This document shows, one piece after another, positions 12,659 through 25,332 of a stretch of DNA of 64,000 nucleotides. The stretch's first letter is position 1. The number at the start of each line of letters is the position of its first letter. The stretch lies in the NCBI GenBank assembly GCA_008638375.1, contig CM018051.1:29509344-29573343 (forward strand), in the 5' to 3' direction. This DNA is from Nyssa sinensis. Its lineage: Eukaryota; Streptophyta; Magnoliopsida; Cornales; Nyssaceae. Below the pieces are notes generated by a model, which ran no database searches, was not told the origin of the DNA, and saw nothing but the letters and a program-made list of their open reading frames with translations. Both the position numbers and the translations under genes were made by a program.

Positions 12659-13432
12659 CTGAAAAATGTTAGGGAATGGGGTGAGCTTCGAGAAGCCCAG
12701 TGAGTAATTCTAACATCTGTCATGGGTTTCAATTGGTAGTGGTTTCGCACGTGAGAATTTTGTAAAATACTCACTACCAATTGCTCGTATACTTGGAACA
12801 TAGAGTACATGCATTCTTTAAACAATGGCTTTGAAGCATTAAAGTATTCAAGCTAACTTGTACTTTCGAAATAAAGTATATGAATTTCAAATCATGTAAA
12901 TATGCATGGTGAAAATGAGGGAAAAAGCCTGCTTCCATTTTCAACACACACCTTATCACTTTCATTAACAGAATCTGTTTCGAACCAGATTCCCATTTTA
13001 CTTTTCGTGGAGATATCTCATATGCCTGGGGGATTAGATCCTGCTACCTAGCATTTATTCGTATCGTAGTTGGGTTCCTAAGAAACCCGATAGAAATCCG
13101 TGGTGCTTATGCACAATTTATCTTGCATTTAAAAGCATTTAACCCATAATTCCTTCGTGTGGATGCATTTAAAAGCATTCAAAACATACAGTTCATAACC
13201 TCATGATAGGGTATCGAAATACGTGAAACATGTAAATTCAGGATATATATAACATTTGAAATCGAAATTTTAGACATGCAGAAGTATATCTCAAAGAACA
13301 GTAGTAAATTATTCAGGAAGCATGTCATAACAGAATATTTAAAACGGAATTGTATAAAGACAGAATTTGATATTTAAAACATCATTCAAATCCGTGGAAT
13401 TAAATCTCCACTTCAAATGTGAGGTTACTCAC
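12659..13432 (-). other. Intron-like segment of G2
   Basis: Sense-strand donor CAAG|GTGAGTAAC (13432) and acceptor ACATTTTTCAG|GTGATGACG (12659), 774 bp. Palindromic GGGCTTCTCGAAGCTCACCC lies just before the acceptor. Confidence 0.45.
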
Positions 13433-15561
13433 CTTGATTCCCCGGGTTTGCACTACTGGTGGGCTTTTCCCTTTCCTTTGTATTTCCTAAGAAAATTATA
13501 AAGAACTTGTTAACTTCACATTTACCTTAAATCGTTACCTATTCATGCTCTTTCATTTAATTTTTGGCCTGACGTATCCTAACTTCCTAGGATTGGTCTT
13601 ACTAGTCAACTCGTGGTGACTTGATGAGTTTTATTTTATACGTGACTAAATTTTCAGTACCTATTTTGGTGTTATGGACTTCACCGTTGGGTTTGGAATG
13701 TCCGACATAGTCAAAATAGACTATCTTTTAGTTTCATTTGGGCTTCGGGTACCATAGGGGTAGTTTGGTCATTTCGCGTGTCATATTTTTCGGAGTCCTG
13801 TCTCATGAATCGGACCTCATTGTTGATCTCAGAAGGCCCAAGAAAATAAGATTACACTAATAACTTGTCTTATTTGGGCATCGACTATATTAGGGGCAAT
13901 TTGGTAATTTGTACTTTAACGTATCGTAATTTTTGAAGCCTCGTCTCGTAAAACGGACCATACCATTGAGTCCGGAACGTCCAAAATAGTCAAAAACCAC
14001 TATTCGTTTACTTTATTCGGACTCCGTTTGACTTATTTATGACCTAGGGGTAATTTGGTCATTTTTATTTAATTAATAAATTAATTAAATAATTTAATTT
14101 ATTATTTATTAATTTATCAGGGGTATAAATGAATTAAAGTTTCAAAATCTGGGCCAGAATGAAATTTTCCCAAAACTGTTGGGTCATTTCGTAATTTCCA
14201 AAATATTGTAACTGAACCAAACGGTTCAGTCAGCATGCGACTGAACCAGACCGGTCCAGTCCGGTTCAAGGTAATGTGCTGACGTCAGGCTGACGTCAGC
14301 CCCACAATTTAAAAATTTGAAATAACAGCATCAAAACGACGCAGTACAGTTTATGGGTTTTATCCGTTTCTCGGTCGGGTCGGGGCCCGACCCGAACCCG
14401 GTCCATGCCCGACCCGTACTGTTCATCGTCCCCAACACCCCTGGTCACTGTTGCCCTAATTTTTTTTAAAATTTTCTCTTCATCTTCGTGGAGTTTCGTG
14501 CACCCATTTCCACTGTTTCTCATCCTAACCGACTTCTGGAAGTCGTATCATCAATCTAGCATCGTTTTCAAGCATCACAATCAACAATAGGGGACTGTTC
14601 TAGCCGATTATTGTGGGAAAATACAGTCAGTCCATACAGCCTCATTCCTTCATCATTTTGCACGAGGTTTGATCCTCTGCAACCCTTACAACATGAGCTT
14701 CCATTCCCAACTCATCAATCTCGGTTTAGGGGTCAGATTTAAAGGTTGGGTTTTTGGGCCGAGAAGAATAGCCTCGGTTTTGAGGGCGTAGACCTAGGTC
14801 TCTAGGTCGTGTATAGTGTTTTTCGGGGTCCTAGGATGGTCCATTTCATGCTTTGATAAGCAAAGAGTCACTTGGTTAAGGTCGATTCAGACCTGTAACC
14901 CGAGGTCTATCAATGGCGGTTTGCCATGGGTTTCGGGTTTTGGGGCAGTTCTGTTGGTCCAAAAGGTTCACAACCAACCCAGTTTTCATGGTCTAGACGT
15001 GTTACATGCAATAAAAATTCCCAAACAGCAAAACAGAAACCGAAATCTCTCCAAGAGAAATTCAAAGTTTTGGATGGCTTACCTTCAAACAGTGGTCTCC
15101 TCACTGGTTTGTGCTTCAAGCAGGACCTTCAACAATTGGTCTTGATCCCTCCGTGCACTCCCAGTCCTTAGCTCCCTTCTATTGCTTCTTCAATGGCCAA
15201 GCCCCACCTTCAAGCTATCTCTCTTAACTTCCTCTCTCTAACCCACTTTCTCTCTCTAAAAATCAGTATACAGGATCATTTTTGCAGATCTGTTTTTCCC
15301 TCCAATGCATATATGGAGATTATGTAAATAAAAATCAGATTGTCTTTAGTGTTTCATCTCCCCAAGTGCATGATGGATTTGCATGCAACTTGGTTGGGAG
15401 GAGATGCAATCATGGGTGTATAGGCACATGATGGTCTATGGGGGCATAGGAGTGATGCATGCTGATGTGTTGCATGCTTGGTGATTGGTCACTTGGGAGG
15501 TGGCCAAATCAGATTTATACTTATATACATATCTTTGCACATATGTTCACAAAGAGGTTCC

Positions 15562-15636
15562 TAGCCTAGTTGGTAATTTTTTGGGTAACAATAATCATGC
15601 CCACTTGGTCAAGGGTTCAAGTCCCCCCTTGGCCAC
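15562..15636 (+). other. tRNA-like Pol III type-2 box pair in G2
   Basis: TAGCCTAGTTGG (15562-15573) fits the A-box consensus TRGYNNARNNGG exactly, and GGTTCAAGTCC (15614-15624) fits the B-box consensus GGTTCRANNCC exactly, with a normal 40-bp spacing. The B box is flanked by an AAGGG/CCCTT stem. It is antisense to the LTR. Related but more decayed modules lie in D1, B1, B2 and I1. This may be an old SINE or tRNA head captured by the LTR family. Confidence 0.55.
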
Positions 15637-15856
15637 ACTTTTGGTTATTTTTCCCTATTTTAGGCTTAGGCCCTGTTTGGCTACGCATTAATGCAGTTTC
15701 ACTATTTCCTACTTAACTTTTATTCTGTAACTTATTTTTCGACGCCGTTTCTTTCAGTCAACTCCTAATTAGGTTAGCTTCTTAATTATTCCTTATGTTT
15801 GGTTCAGATAAATGATTAGTAACTAATCATTACTTAATCAGGGTCGGGGTGTTACA

Positions 15857-17436
15857 GAAAGGCTAACATGGTAGCAGATGCCCTTAGCAAGAAATCATCA
15901 GGGAGTCTTTCCTGCCTATTAACTACACAGTATGAGCTGTTGAAAGAGTTAGAAATGATGGAGATAGAAGTGGTTCTGCCTGGCTCCAAAGCAGTTCTTG
16001 CCAATGTGACAATCGGACTGACGATTGTGGATAAGATTAAAAAGCTATAGACCTGAGATGAAAAGTTGGCCAAACTCCGAGAAGATGCTAAGGCGGGAAG
16101 AAATCTGAATTTTGTTATCCGGGATGGGGTGTTATGTTTTTGAGATAGAATTTGTCTGCCAGATGTGTCTGAGATTAGAAAGGAAATCCTTAATGGAGCG
16201 TACAACTCAAAGTTTTCCATACACCCAGGGAATACCAAAATGTACCATAATGTTCAAAATACTTATTGGTGGCCAGGCATGAAGAGGGATATAGTTGAAC
16301 ATAGCACAATGTGTCAAGTGCCAGCAAGTCAAAACCGAACATCAGAAGCCCAGTGGACTTCTGCAACCACTCCCTATACCTGTGTGGAAATAGGAGCATA
16401 TCACCATGGATTTTGTGTCAAGGTTTCCCAGGACACCACAGAAAAGTGATTTTATATGGGTGATTGTAGATAGATTGACAAAAATAACACACTTCTTTGC
16501 GACCAAGACGACTCAGACATTGGAGTGATTGGTGACGCTCTATATTAGGGAGATTGTTCGATTACATGGAGTCCCAATTTCTATCGTATCTGATTGAGAC
16601 CCAAGATTCGTGTCCCGATTTTGGAGAAGCTTACAAAAAGCAATGGGCACGGAGCTTAGTCTCAGTACCACCTACCACCTAGAGACGGATGGACAGCCTT
16701 AGAGAACGATACAAATCTTAGAGGACATGCTACATTTTATGTCATGGACTTCAAGGAAAGCTGGGAAGAACAACTACCCCTAGGGGAATTCACGTACAAT
16801 AACAATTATCAGTCTAATATTGGTATGGCACCATATGAGGCACTATACGGTAGGAAGTGTCAATCTCCTTTGTGTTGGACAGAAGTAGGGGAAAAGAAGT
16901 TGTTTGGCCTAGAGATAGTGGGACAAACGACAGAAAAGATCCAACTGATTAAGCAACGATTATTGGCAACTCAAAGCCGCCAAAAGAGTTATGCCGATGT
17001 CTGAAGAAAGGAGTTGGAATTCGAAGTAGGCGATTATGTGTTCCTGAAAGTATCGCCTATAAAAGGCGTAGTGAGATTTGGAAAGAAAGGAAAGCTAAGA
17101 CCTTGCTTTGAGTTCATAGGATGAGTCGAACCGGTAGCATACCAACTTGCCCTACCATCAGAGTTAGCACATGTGCACAATGTCTTCTATGTTGCTATGC
17201 TAAGAAAGTATTTGCACGATCCAGACCAAGTGGTTGAGCACAAACCCCTGGATGTCCAAGAGGATCTGACTTATGTTGAGCAACCTGTAAAGATCTTAGA
17301 TCGTCGAGAGTAAGTTTTGTGGAACAAGACTATTCCGCTAGTGAAAATGTTGTGGAAGAATCATCAGATTGAGGAAGCCACTTAAGAGCGAGAGGATGAG
17401 ATTTGCGCCAAGTACCCACAAATTTTTGCGTTATGA
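15857..17436 (+). pseudogene. pol: Integrase and chromodomain remnant (element A)
   Basis: Completes element A's pol. It begins with the RNase H end (VADALSKKSSG), then the integrase zinc-binding region (HPGNTKMYH, YWWPGMKRDI), the DDE core and the C-terminal part (YADV, then KELEFEVGDYVFLKVSP). A chromodomain-like tail lies at about 17272-17400 (YVEQPVKILDRRE, LWKNHQIEEAT). Damage is heavy: TAG at 16048, TGA at 16595-16597 right after the second catalytic Asp, and TAG at 16700-16702 in place of the catalytic Glu codon. Further stops hit the chromodomain. The chromodomain marks the chromovirus branch. Non-functional. Confidence 0.9.
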
Positions 17437-17467
17437 GGTACGCCAAGTTTGGGGACCAAACTTTCCT

Positions 17468-17480
17468 AAGAGGGGTAGGA
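17468..17480 (+). other. Polypurine tract of element A
   Basis: AAGAGGGGTAGGA lies directly before TGTAATACCCC, the first bases of the 3' LTR, and 30 bp after the pol end. This fixes the LTR start and proves that TGTAAT-type termini in this window are LTR starts. Confidence 0.88.
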
Positions 17481-20400
17481 TGTAATACCCCGACCCAATT
17501 AGGCAAAGTAAATGACTGTAGTGACATTTTTCTGATCTTAAATATATGTTAATTTATTCAACATTTTAAATTGAAACTAGTAGTCCTTAAATGTTAAAAA
17601 TAGTAAACGAAGAAAAATTAGACAATTAAAAAGCAAGGCAAGAATACAAAAGAATTTTTAAAACAATTAAGACACAATTTAAAAATTTGACAAATAGTGC
17701 CAAAAAAATGCCAAACAAGGCATAAGAGGGAAAAAGGGAAAAATGAAGCCAAAAAGGTGACCAAAAAAGGTTTGAACCTTAGACCAAAATGGGGCGACAC
17801 TCAAAGCCCAAAAAGAATACCATTTGGGTTCTGACCACTTTGTGCTATATATTCCACCAAATATATATATATATATATGATGTTCATACGAATCTACATA
17901 TATATATATATATATCCATGACATGTGTGAGAACTGTGTAAGAATACATGACATGTGTGAAAATTGTGCGAGAATACATGACCTATGTCAGAATATATAT
18001 ATGTATATATATATATATAAAGGACAGGTGTGTATGACAAGTGTAAGATATATATGCTATGTATTGTGTGAGTGTGATATAACCGACCTTACATGTGCGT
18101 GAAGTAGAGAGAGAGAAAGAGGGTGAAGAAAGAAGAAGAAGAAGGAAGTTCAGAAACTCCTTGAGATTTCAATGACCTAAGCTAGAGAAAAAATCACGTT
18201 TGAAGGTAAACTTCAACAAACTAATTTTCTCTCTCACTTAAAAGAATGAATTCATGTTGTTAAGTGTTATATACACACATGCATATGCACAATATGATAT
18301 ATATATATATATATGTTTACTACATGAACTAGTGAAGAGTAGAGGCAAAATTAGTGTGGTTTAAGCCTAGGAAAACATAGACCACCATTGTTATACCTTC
18401 AAAACCCAGGTCTGAATCCATCTAAATAAACCCATTTTTCATGCTCGAGACTTCAACTAGACACTACAAGGGTTGTAGAAACCCTAGGCCGCGACCCAGA
18501 AACTTAATTTATAGCCATGAAAATGTGAATTGCAGCCACGGGTATGAAAACCCATTTTTCAAAAACGAACACCATAGCTTATTTTGTGGATTGAGGATCA
18601 AAAGCCCATGAAGTGAGGATTATCACAGGTCAAACCCCATCAATTTTGATGGAGAATTAAGCTGTATGAAACAAGTTTCAAAAATTTCTATGAAAGCTCA
18701 ACCGAGCTCTTGAGCTCATCTCAAAGCCCCAAACCAACGCCCAATTAACCTATATTGTCTTAGGAGTCCATAGGACTTGAAAACAGAAACAATGGAGTTC
18801 TAAAACTCCACGAAATAGGAAATCTTAAAAACCTGCCATTAGGTCAACACAGTGTAGAGGAAGAGGGAAGACGATGAACAGTGAAGGGTCAGTCTCAGGT
18901 GGAATCCGGGTTCGGGTCGGGACCCACCCCATTGCATAAAACATTTTTAGTGGAATGGCACTGTATTGAGGGCTAGTTTTAATTTTAAAACTGAAATGGT
19001 TCTATTTGGCTACACAGATAATAAATCTGATTTAATAGGCCTCGGACGGAACAAGGACATCCTATCCCTTAATTGGGCCTTATCCACTATTTGCCTCTTG
19101 AAAAATCAGAAAAAAATATAAGACCTACGGCTAGTGGGGTTCAACCCACTGACGTATGCATGTGTGAACCCTATTTCACGTGTGTGAACCACTGTGCCAC
19201 TGAGGCACTTGGTTAAAATAATACTTAAATAAATATATAATATAAAATAAAATAATTTAAATTCATAAAATATTCCCGGTGTTCGAATAAAATAAAAAGA
19301 CAGTGTAACCCAACATTTTTGGATATTTCAAACTCAATGGCGGAGTCCAAATTACGAAATTAAATCTTAAAAAGTGTGAATGGACAAACTGGGTTAATCC
19401 CAAAAATGTCCTGAAGGACAAATAATGATACCAAACGACCCTAAAAAATTATGAAAATACGTACCTTAGCATTTTTTGACGTTTCAGACTCAACGACGGA
19501 GTCCGTTTTGTCAAATTGAATATCTAAAATACTGATACATGAAATGGGCTATTTTTACGATACTCTAAAAATATGACGCATGAGATTTAAAGACAGAAAA
19601 TTTATAAATAAAATCAGGTTTAGTTTATGAATGATAGCGAACTAAATAATATTTCCTAATTTATAGAATCTTCTAAGGGAAAGGAAAAATAAGTCTGATT
19701 CCTCGTGAAAGGAAGAGAAGCTATTGTGAAGTAAACAAACCCGAACTCTAGCATGTGGTATTCCTAGTTATGTAATAGTTTATTTCCTTGATGCTGTCGA
19801 TTTGTAATTCATACATACCTATCATTGATGATCTCCATAATTTGATGTTTGTCCTATATTATGGATTTGTTGAGAATTTGATTACCAATATCCCCATGTT
19901 ATTATTTGTCCATTTCTATACTTTCTTGGATATTGAAAAATTATACCTCTCACTACTGAGAATTTGCTATTCCACAAATATGTACATCACTTGTGAAATT
20001 TTGACAATCATGATATTATTATGAGTGGCTGGAGTTGTGATCTGTCACAACGTCCATCTGATTCTATCCAGTAGCCCGATAGTGGGGTGGACCTGGATGA
20101 GCGCTTTTGAGGGTATGTCAGCCCCTATATGTTACTGCATCTATTCTGTTAGTATTTCGTATCGTTTATTGATATTCTGATGATGCAGTCATGGATTATT
20201 GATATGCTTTGCAAGCCTATCCTTCGATATGTTGATGATGTACTCTTTGATTACAGATACGCCTTATGAGTCTGTCCTTGGATTATCTGTTGACATACTA
20301 TTTGACTGATGATATACTTGTTTGCCTATCTTTGGACTCGAATTGTTAATTTGTTATTATGACAGCTCTTTATTGTACAGGCCGATCCCTATTATTGAGT

Positions 20401-21269
20401 TGTTATTCTACCTTGGGATGTGCCTTCGGGACTTATGGGTCATTTTAGTGATTCACATACTTAGTGACTGGCTACTGTGATGTTCTATCATTCGCATGCT
20501 ATTGTGATATTATCATTTGCTTGTTATTGTCCTTATCTTTCTTTTGGACTAACCTTGACCCATGGCAGAGCGAGGAGTTTACTTACTGAGCTAAATTAGC
20601 TCACTCTATATATGTTTTTTTTTTTTAAGACAACAAGTTGTAGAAGGACTATCAGGCGTACATATCGAGTAGACACCACATTTTGCTACAAATTGTCCTT
20701 TTGCAAGTATAATGGACACTTTCGCTATTATTATAATAGACTAAGTGTAGTATAGTCTTAGTCTTCCTATGTGTCCAAGTCTTGGGTATGTTTTTAAGGA
20801 TCTGTAAACTAAATACTTATTTTTCTTACTTTGGCTAGTACGAGTATACTCTGTGTAACACCCCGACCTAATTAATTAATAATTAGTTCGCTAATTATTA
20901 ATTAGTACCGGCTTACAGAATAATTAAGGGAATTAATCATAATCCTGGCAGTCATGATAGACCGATAAAATAAATAAATATGTCTGAAGGAAAGGGTACT
21001 CTACCCGAACTTAATTACTGGTTAAATCGGTAAAATAATGCCGTTTTAACACTAATGGAACCCGAATTAGTTAACCCCAGAAATCCCGAATGATTAATAA
21101 ATGACATGGAACCTCTGACACTGAAGCTAACTGAATTATGAAGCTCTCAGAAGAAACCGCGTCGAAAAAGGAGCTACGGAATGAAAGTTATATAGCAAAC
21201 ATTGAAAACTGAATTACTGCGCAACCAAACGTGGCCTTAACCAAAAATGGGAAAAAAAAATGGCCAAAT

Positions 21270-21352
21270 GGGAGGCCAAGGGAATTGAACCCTTGACCTT
21301 TGAGTGGAAAGAACTCTTATCCGAAAAAAATAACCATTTAGGCTGCCACCAC
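21270..21352 (-). other. tRNA-like module in B1
   Basis: On the minus strand CAGCCTAAATGG (A box with one mismatch) and GGGTTCAATTCCC (B box). Antisense to the LTR promoter direction would be plus; the module reads minus, as in the other B-type LTRs relative to their sense strand. Confidence 0.4.
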
Positions 21353-24300
21353 TTTGTGCTTAGTTATACAACTAAATTGTATATATACTCAAATTTGCCC
21401 CAAGCTGCCACCCAAACTGGCCAATGGCCATCCATGCAACACCTCATCACCACCTCACCCTATGCCCCTAGGCCATCATGCCTATACACCACACGATGAC
21501 CTCTCCTCCAACCCAAATGCATGCAAGCCAATGATGGTATATCTCACAAATCAATAACCATTTCATATGTGATATATGGTGATGGTGAGATCAGAAATTG
21601 GGGATTGGATATACTGATACAGAGAAGGTGAGTGTGAGAACTGATCTGTTAGGAAGTGAGATGATGGTGTCCATGGCTTGTGTATACAACTTCGTATGCA
21701 TGTATATGTGGAGCAATGGGTGTAACCATGGAGATGCCCTATGGAGGAAGAGGAGGACTGAGCATTCTGACTGAACTGAGGCAACCGTTGAGGTCTTGCC
21801 TGAACCAAGCCATGAAGAAAGGAAGCCACCGAACCAAGGTAAACCAACCAAATTGCCATACTTTTTCTGTTTAAATCTGGAATTGTTTCTGATATTTTTA
21901 AGCTATATGAACCGTATATATAAGTTCCTGTGAGACCTTGGAATTGTTCTGAATCAATTGGGACAGTCGGATAAGCCTAGAAACCCAAACTGTAACAAAA
22001 CCGCCATTAACGACCTTCCTATAACAGGTCTGAAACGACCTCCATAAAATGGACTTCTGATGGTCTAGAACTAATCTAGACTCTTCTAGGGTTCTGAATA
22101 TCACTACACGTAACCCAAAACCACACTAGAAGGCCCTCAAAATTGAGATTATTGTTTTCGGCCATGGAACCCAACTCTAAAATTAGGCCTCTAGACCACG
22201 ATTTTGGAATGGTAGATTAATCTCCATGGACATACGGTCACAAAGAACCAAACCCCATGAAGTTTGGTTGAGGAACGGGGCTGTATGACCGAACTGTGTC
22301 CCCTCACAATAATCAGTCATACCGAGCTGGATCTTTGGAATTGAGGCTCCAAATTCATACCAAAAGGTTGGCTTTACTCCCAGAGACGTTTTGGAAGCAA
22401 AACATATCGAAAACCATGCTTGAAACTCCACGAAATTGGAGAAAACCGTGATGCAACTAGGGCGACACTGTTGGAAGAAATGGGGAAGATGGAGTCGACT
22501 CGACCGAGTTGGCCGAGTCATGCCCAACCGACTCACACACGTGGCAACGCATGAGCGTGCCACTGTTTTAATGAAACTACACCGTTTTGGTGTAAATTGA
22601 TTTGTTTTAAAATCAAATCCTGCCTGTTTGGGTACGGTGATAAAAAATTAAAATTTGAATTGGACAAATCCTGAACACGGATAGGGGGGCTAATTAGGAA
22701 TTATTGGAATATGCTATTCCGGTTTTCCAAAGACAGTGAACTGGTTGGTTCACAAGTGTTTTGGACTGGTTCAGTTTTTGAACCCTTGAACCAAACGGTC
22801 TGAACCCTTAGTTTATAAAATCAGTTTTGAACCCCTAAAACTTTCTGATATTACGGATTAACCCCCACTGTTTTGGGAAATTGGACTGTGGCCCAGAATT
22901 ATGAGAAATTATTCATTTAAGCCCCTGAAAAAAATTAATTAAATAATAAAATGATTATTTAATTATTTTATTAAATAGCTAAAATTACGATTTTACCCCT
23001 GGACATTTAATATGTCAAACGAAGTCCAAAATAAGTAAATAAATAGTGTATTTTCACTATTTCAAGTATTCTGGACTCAATGGTATAGTCCAAATTGGGA
23101 AATTATGTACCAAAAAATACAGACTTGTAAGTGACAAATGACTGTACTGCCCCTGATGGTACCCAAACCCAAATAAGAATAAAAGACAGTCTGTTTTGAC
23201 TATGTCGGGCATTCTAGACTCAATAGTGAGGTCCATTTTATGAACTGAAGTGCCGAAAAATATGACGCATGAAATTACCAAAATGCCCTTGATGTTATAC
23301 GAAGTCTAAATGAAGTCCGATTGGGACAAAATTGATACCGATAGAAGCTCTAATGCTTGTGGACTCACATATAGGGTTAAATGATGAATCGGAGTCAGAA
23401 TCTTACGAAACGTAAAATGACCAAAATACCCCTGAGCACGGTAAGTGCAAAGGGGAGGTCGAATAAAGGTCAATCCGATCTAGTAAAATTAACATAAGCA
23501 TAATTATGAAAATCGAAGGGCTAACTATGACTCCGGAACGGTCAACGTATAAAACCAAAAATGACCGGTGTGTCCCGATAATCAAAAGCAGATATCAAAT
23601 GAAGTCCAAAAGACTCAAAAATTTATATATACGTTATGTGGACTATTCTAGGGACCATGATAGGGTCCGGGGCAAGAATGACAAAATTACCATTTTGCCC
23701 CTGAGGGCAAGTAAGTGCTTAATCGATAACGACTGGAGTATAAATGACTTAAAATATTATTCGGACAACTGCTAAGCCTATATAAGGAATTTAATAACAT
23801 GAGTTGAAACCCAGTGAGGGGGTAATAGGCCAATGAACTTAATTAGGCCATCTGATAGGCTCCTAAGATGATGAATAAGACATGAATGAATGAATTCTGA
23901 TCTGTTTGTAATTAATGATGATTATTCAGGCTATGCAAGGATATGCCTGAAGTATCTGGAGATCATCAGAGTATTTGTTAATGGAGGATTCAATACTAAG
24001 AAACTGAGGTAAGTAAATCTGAACTTTGTTATGAGGTCCTTCCTCAACTAGTCACATTTATTCCATATGCTGCCAAACTTGTACTCTATCACTACCTAAT
24101 GTACTTGATTTGAAGCCAATCGACTTGTGGTTATCGGTTATGCCTGTTCTTTGGATTTGACCTGCTTGCTTGCATCATTGTGAACTCGATCATTGATACT
24201 TGAGCATCATTGCACTATCATGCCATGACCAAATCTTGAGATATATTTTGTTGATAGAAATCTTGTTATTCCACACACTTCATGATTTGTTGATTGTGAT

Positions 24301-24370
24301 ATCATTTGTTTGTACAGTTGTACATCCCGTGTGGAATTTTGTTGATCATAATATTTGGTATGTACCCGGG

Positions 24371-24545
24371 GTTGTGCTCAGTCACAATGACCCATCTATT
24401 CACAGATTGTATGGGGGAAAGACCCTTTGGGGTCTTGTATGTCCTTCGGGACCTGTACAGAAAAGAGCTCTAACGCTTTTCAGAGAGCCCGAGGAACTGT
24501 GGTGGATCTGAGCATGCGTTTTAGTGGGGTATGCCGGGCCCCGGG
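24371..24545 (+). other. Conserved hairpin pair in B1
   Basis: GTTGTGCTCAGTCACAAT (24371-24388) is a 6-bp stem with a hexanucleotide loop. GGGGTATGCCGGGCCCC follows near 24529. The same pair is in H2, H3 and I1 and lies within the intron-like segment. Confidence 0.5.
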
Positions 24546-24815
24546 TGATTCACGCATATCTGGGTTATTAGAACTCGATGATGATATATTTTTGGCATCG
24601 TTGAATGATCATATTCTATGCCCTGTGAATGATCATATTATTGCAATTATGTTACACTTTACTTGATGATCATGTATTTTTGGTACTCGTTGAATGATCA
24701 TATTCTATGCAAGCATGTCATACTTTTGATTGGCTATCGTAATTGTTGTGGCAGTAGATTATCATGATTGGCTAGATCCCGGTTGTTGGATTCATTGTTA
24801 CTACCTTCTTATATC

Positions 24816-25300
24816 TGCAATATCCCGACCCGGGATACGTCACGTATACCGAGGTAAGTTGGTTATATAGTGTAACTTGAACGGTAAGATATGTATATCA
24901 TGGTATTTCATGGAAACGTATGACTGGGAACTGTAAATGATGGAACTGAATGACCAACGCTGGGTAACACCCGAGCACCACAGGGCATTGCATCGTAATA
25001 CATGCACGCACGTATTCCCATGCATGCATACGTGAACATAGATGAGTAGCTTGATTAAAATGAATGTATGTAAATATGATTAAAAATGGATTTGTAACCC
25101 TACACATGAATATATATACATGTATAAAACATGTATTTTATGTGTATACGTATACATGTATAATATAATGTATTATACATATATTATGTATATATGTATA
25201 TGTAAAAGAAATAAAAAAGGAAAGGAAAAAGGGAAAGAAAGAAAATGGGCAAATGGGCTGCCAAGGATAGCCGTGAGTGTGTGAGTGGGTGAAGACCTAC

Positions 25301-25332
<32 letters not shown>

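Larger units (their letters stand above)
12193..15856 (-). mobile_element. G2: solo LTR in element A's RNase H/integrase junction
   Basis: Starts TGTCACGACCCGGAACCC and ends GGGTCGGGGTGTTACA with perfect GAAAG duplications. Length 3664 bp, no coding domain. On its sense strand the 5' end (TGTAACACCCCGACC... GAAACTGCATTA... AACAGGGCCTAAGCC) matches the B-type LTRs, but the 3' end matches G1 and G3. It is therefore a mosaic of two LTR families. It contains the best preserved tRNA-like module of the window. Confidence 0.9.

Noticed and set aside
15562..15636. A genuine tRNA gene
   Set aside because: A and B boxes are good but acceptor and anticodon arms cannot be drawn.
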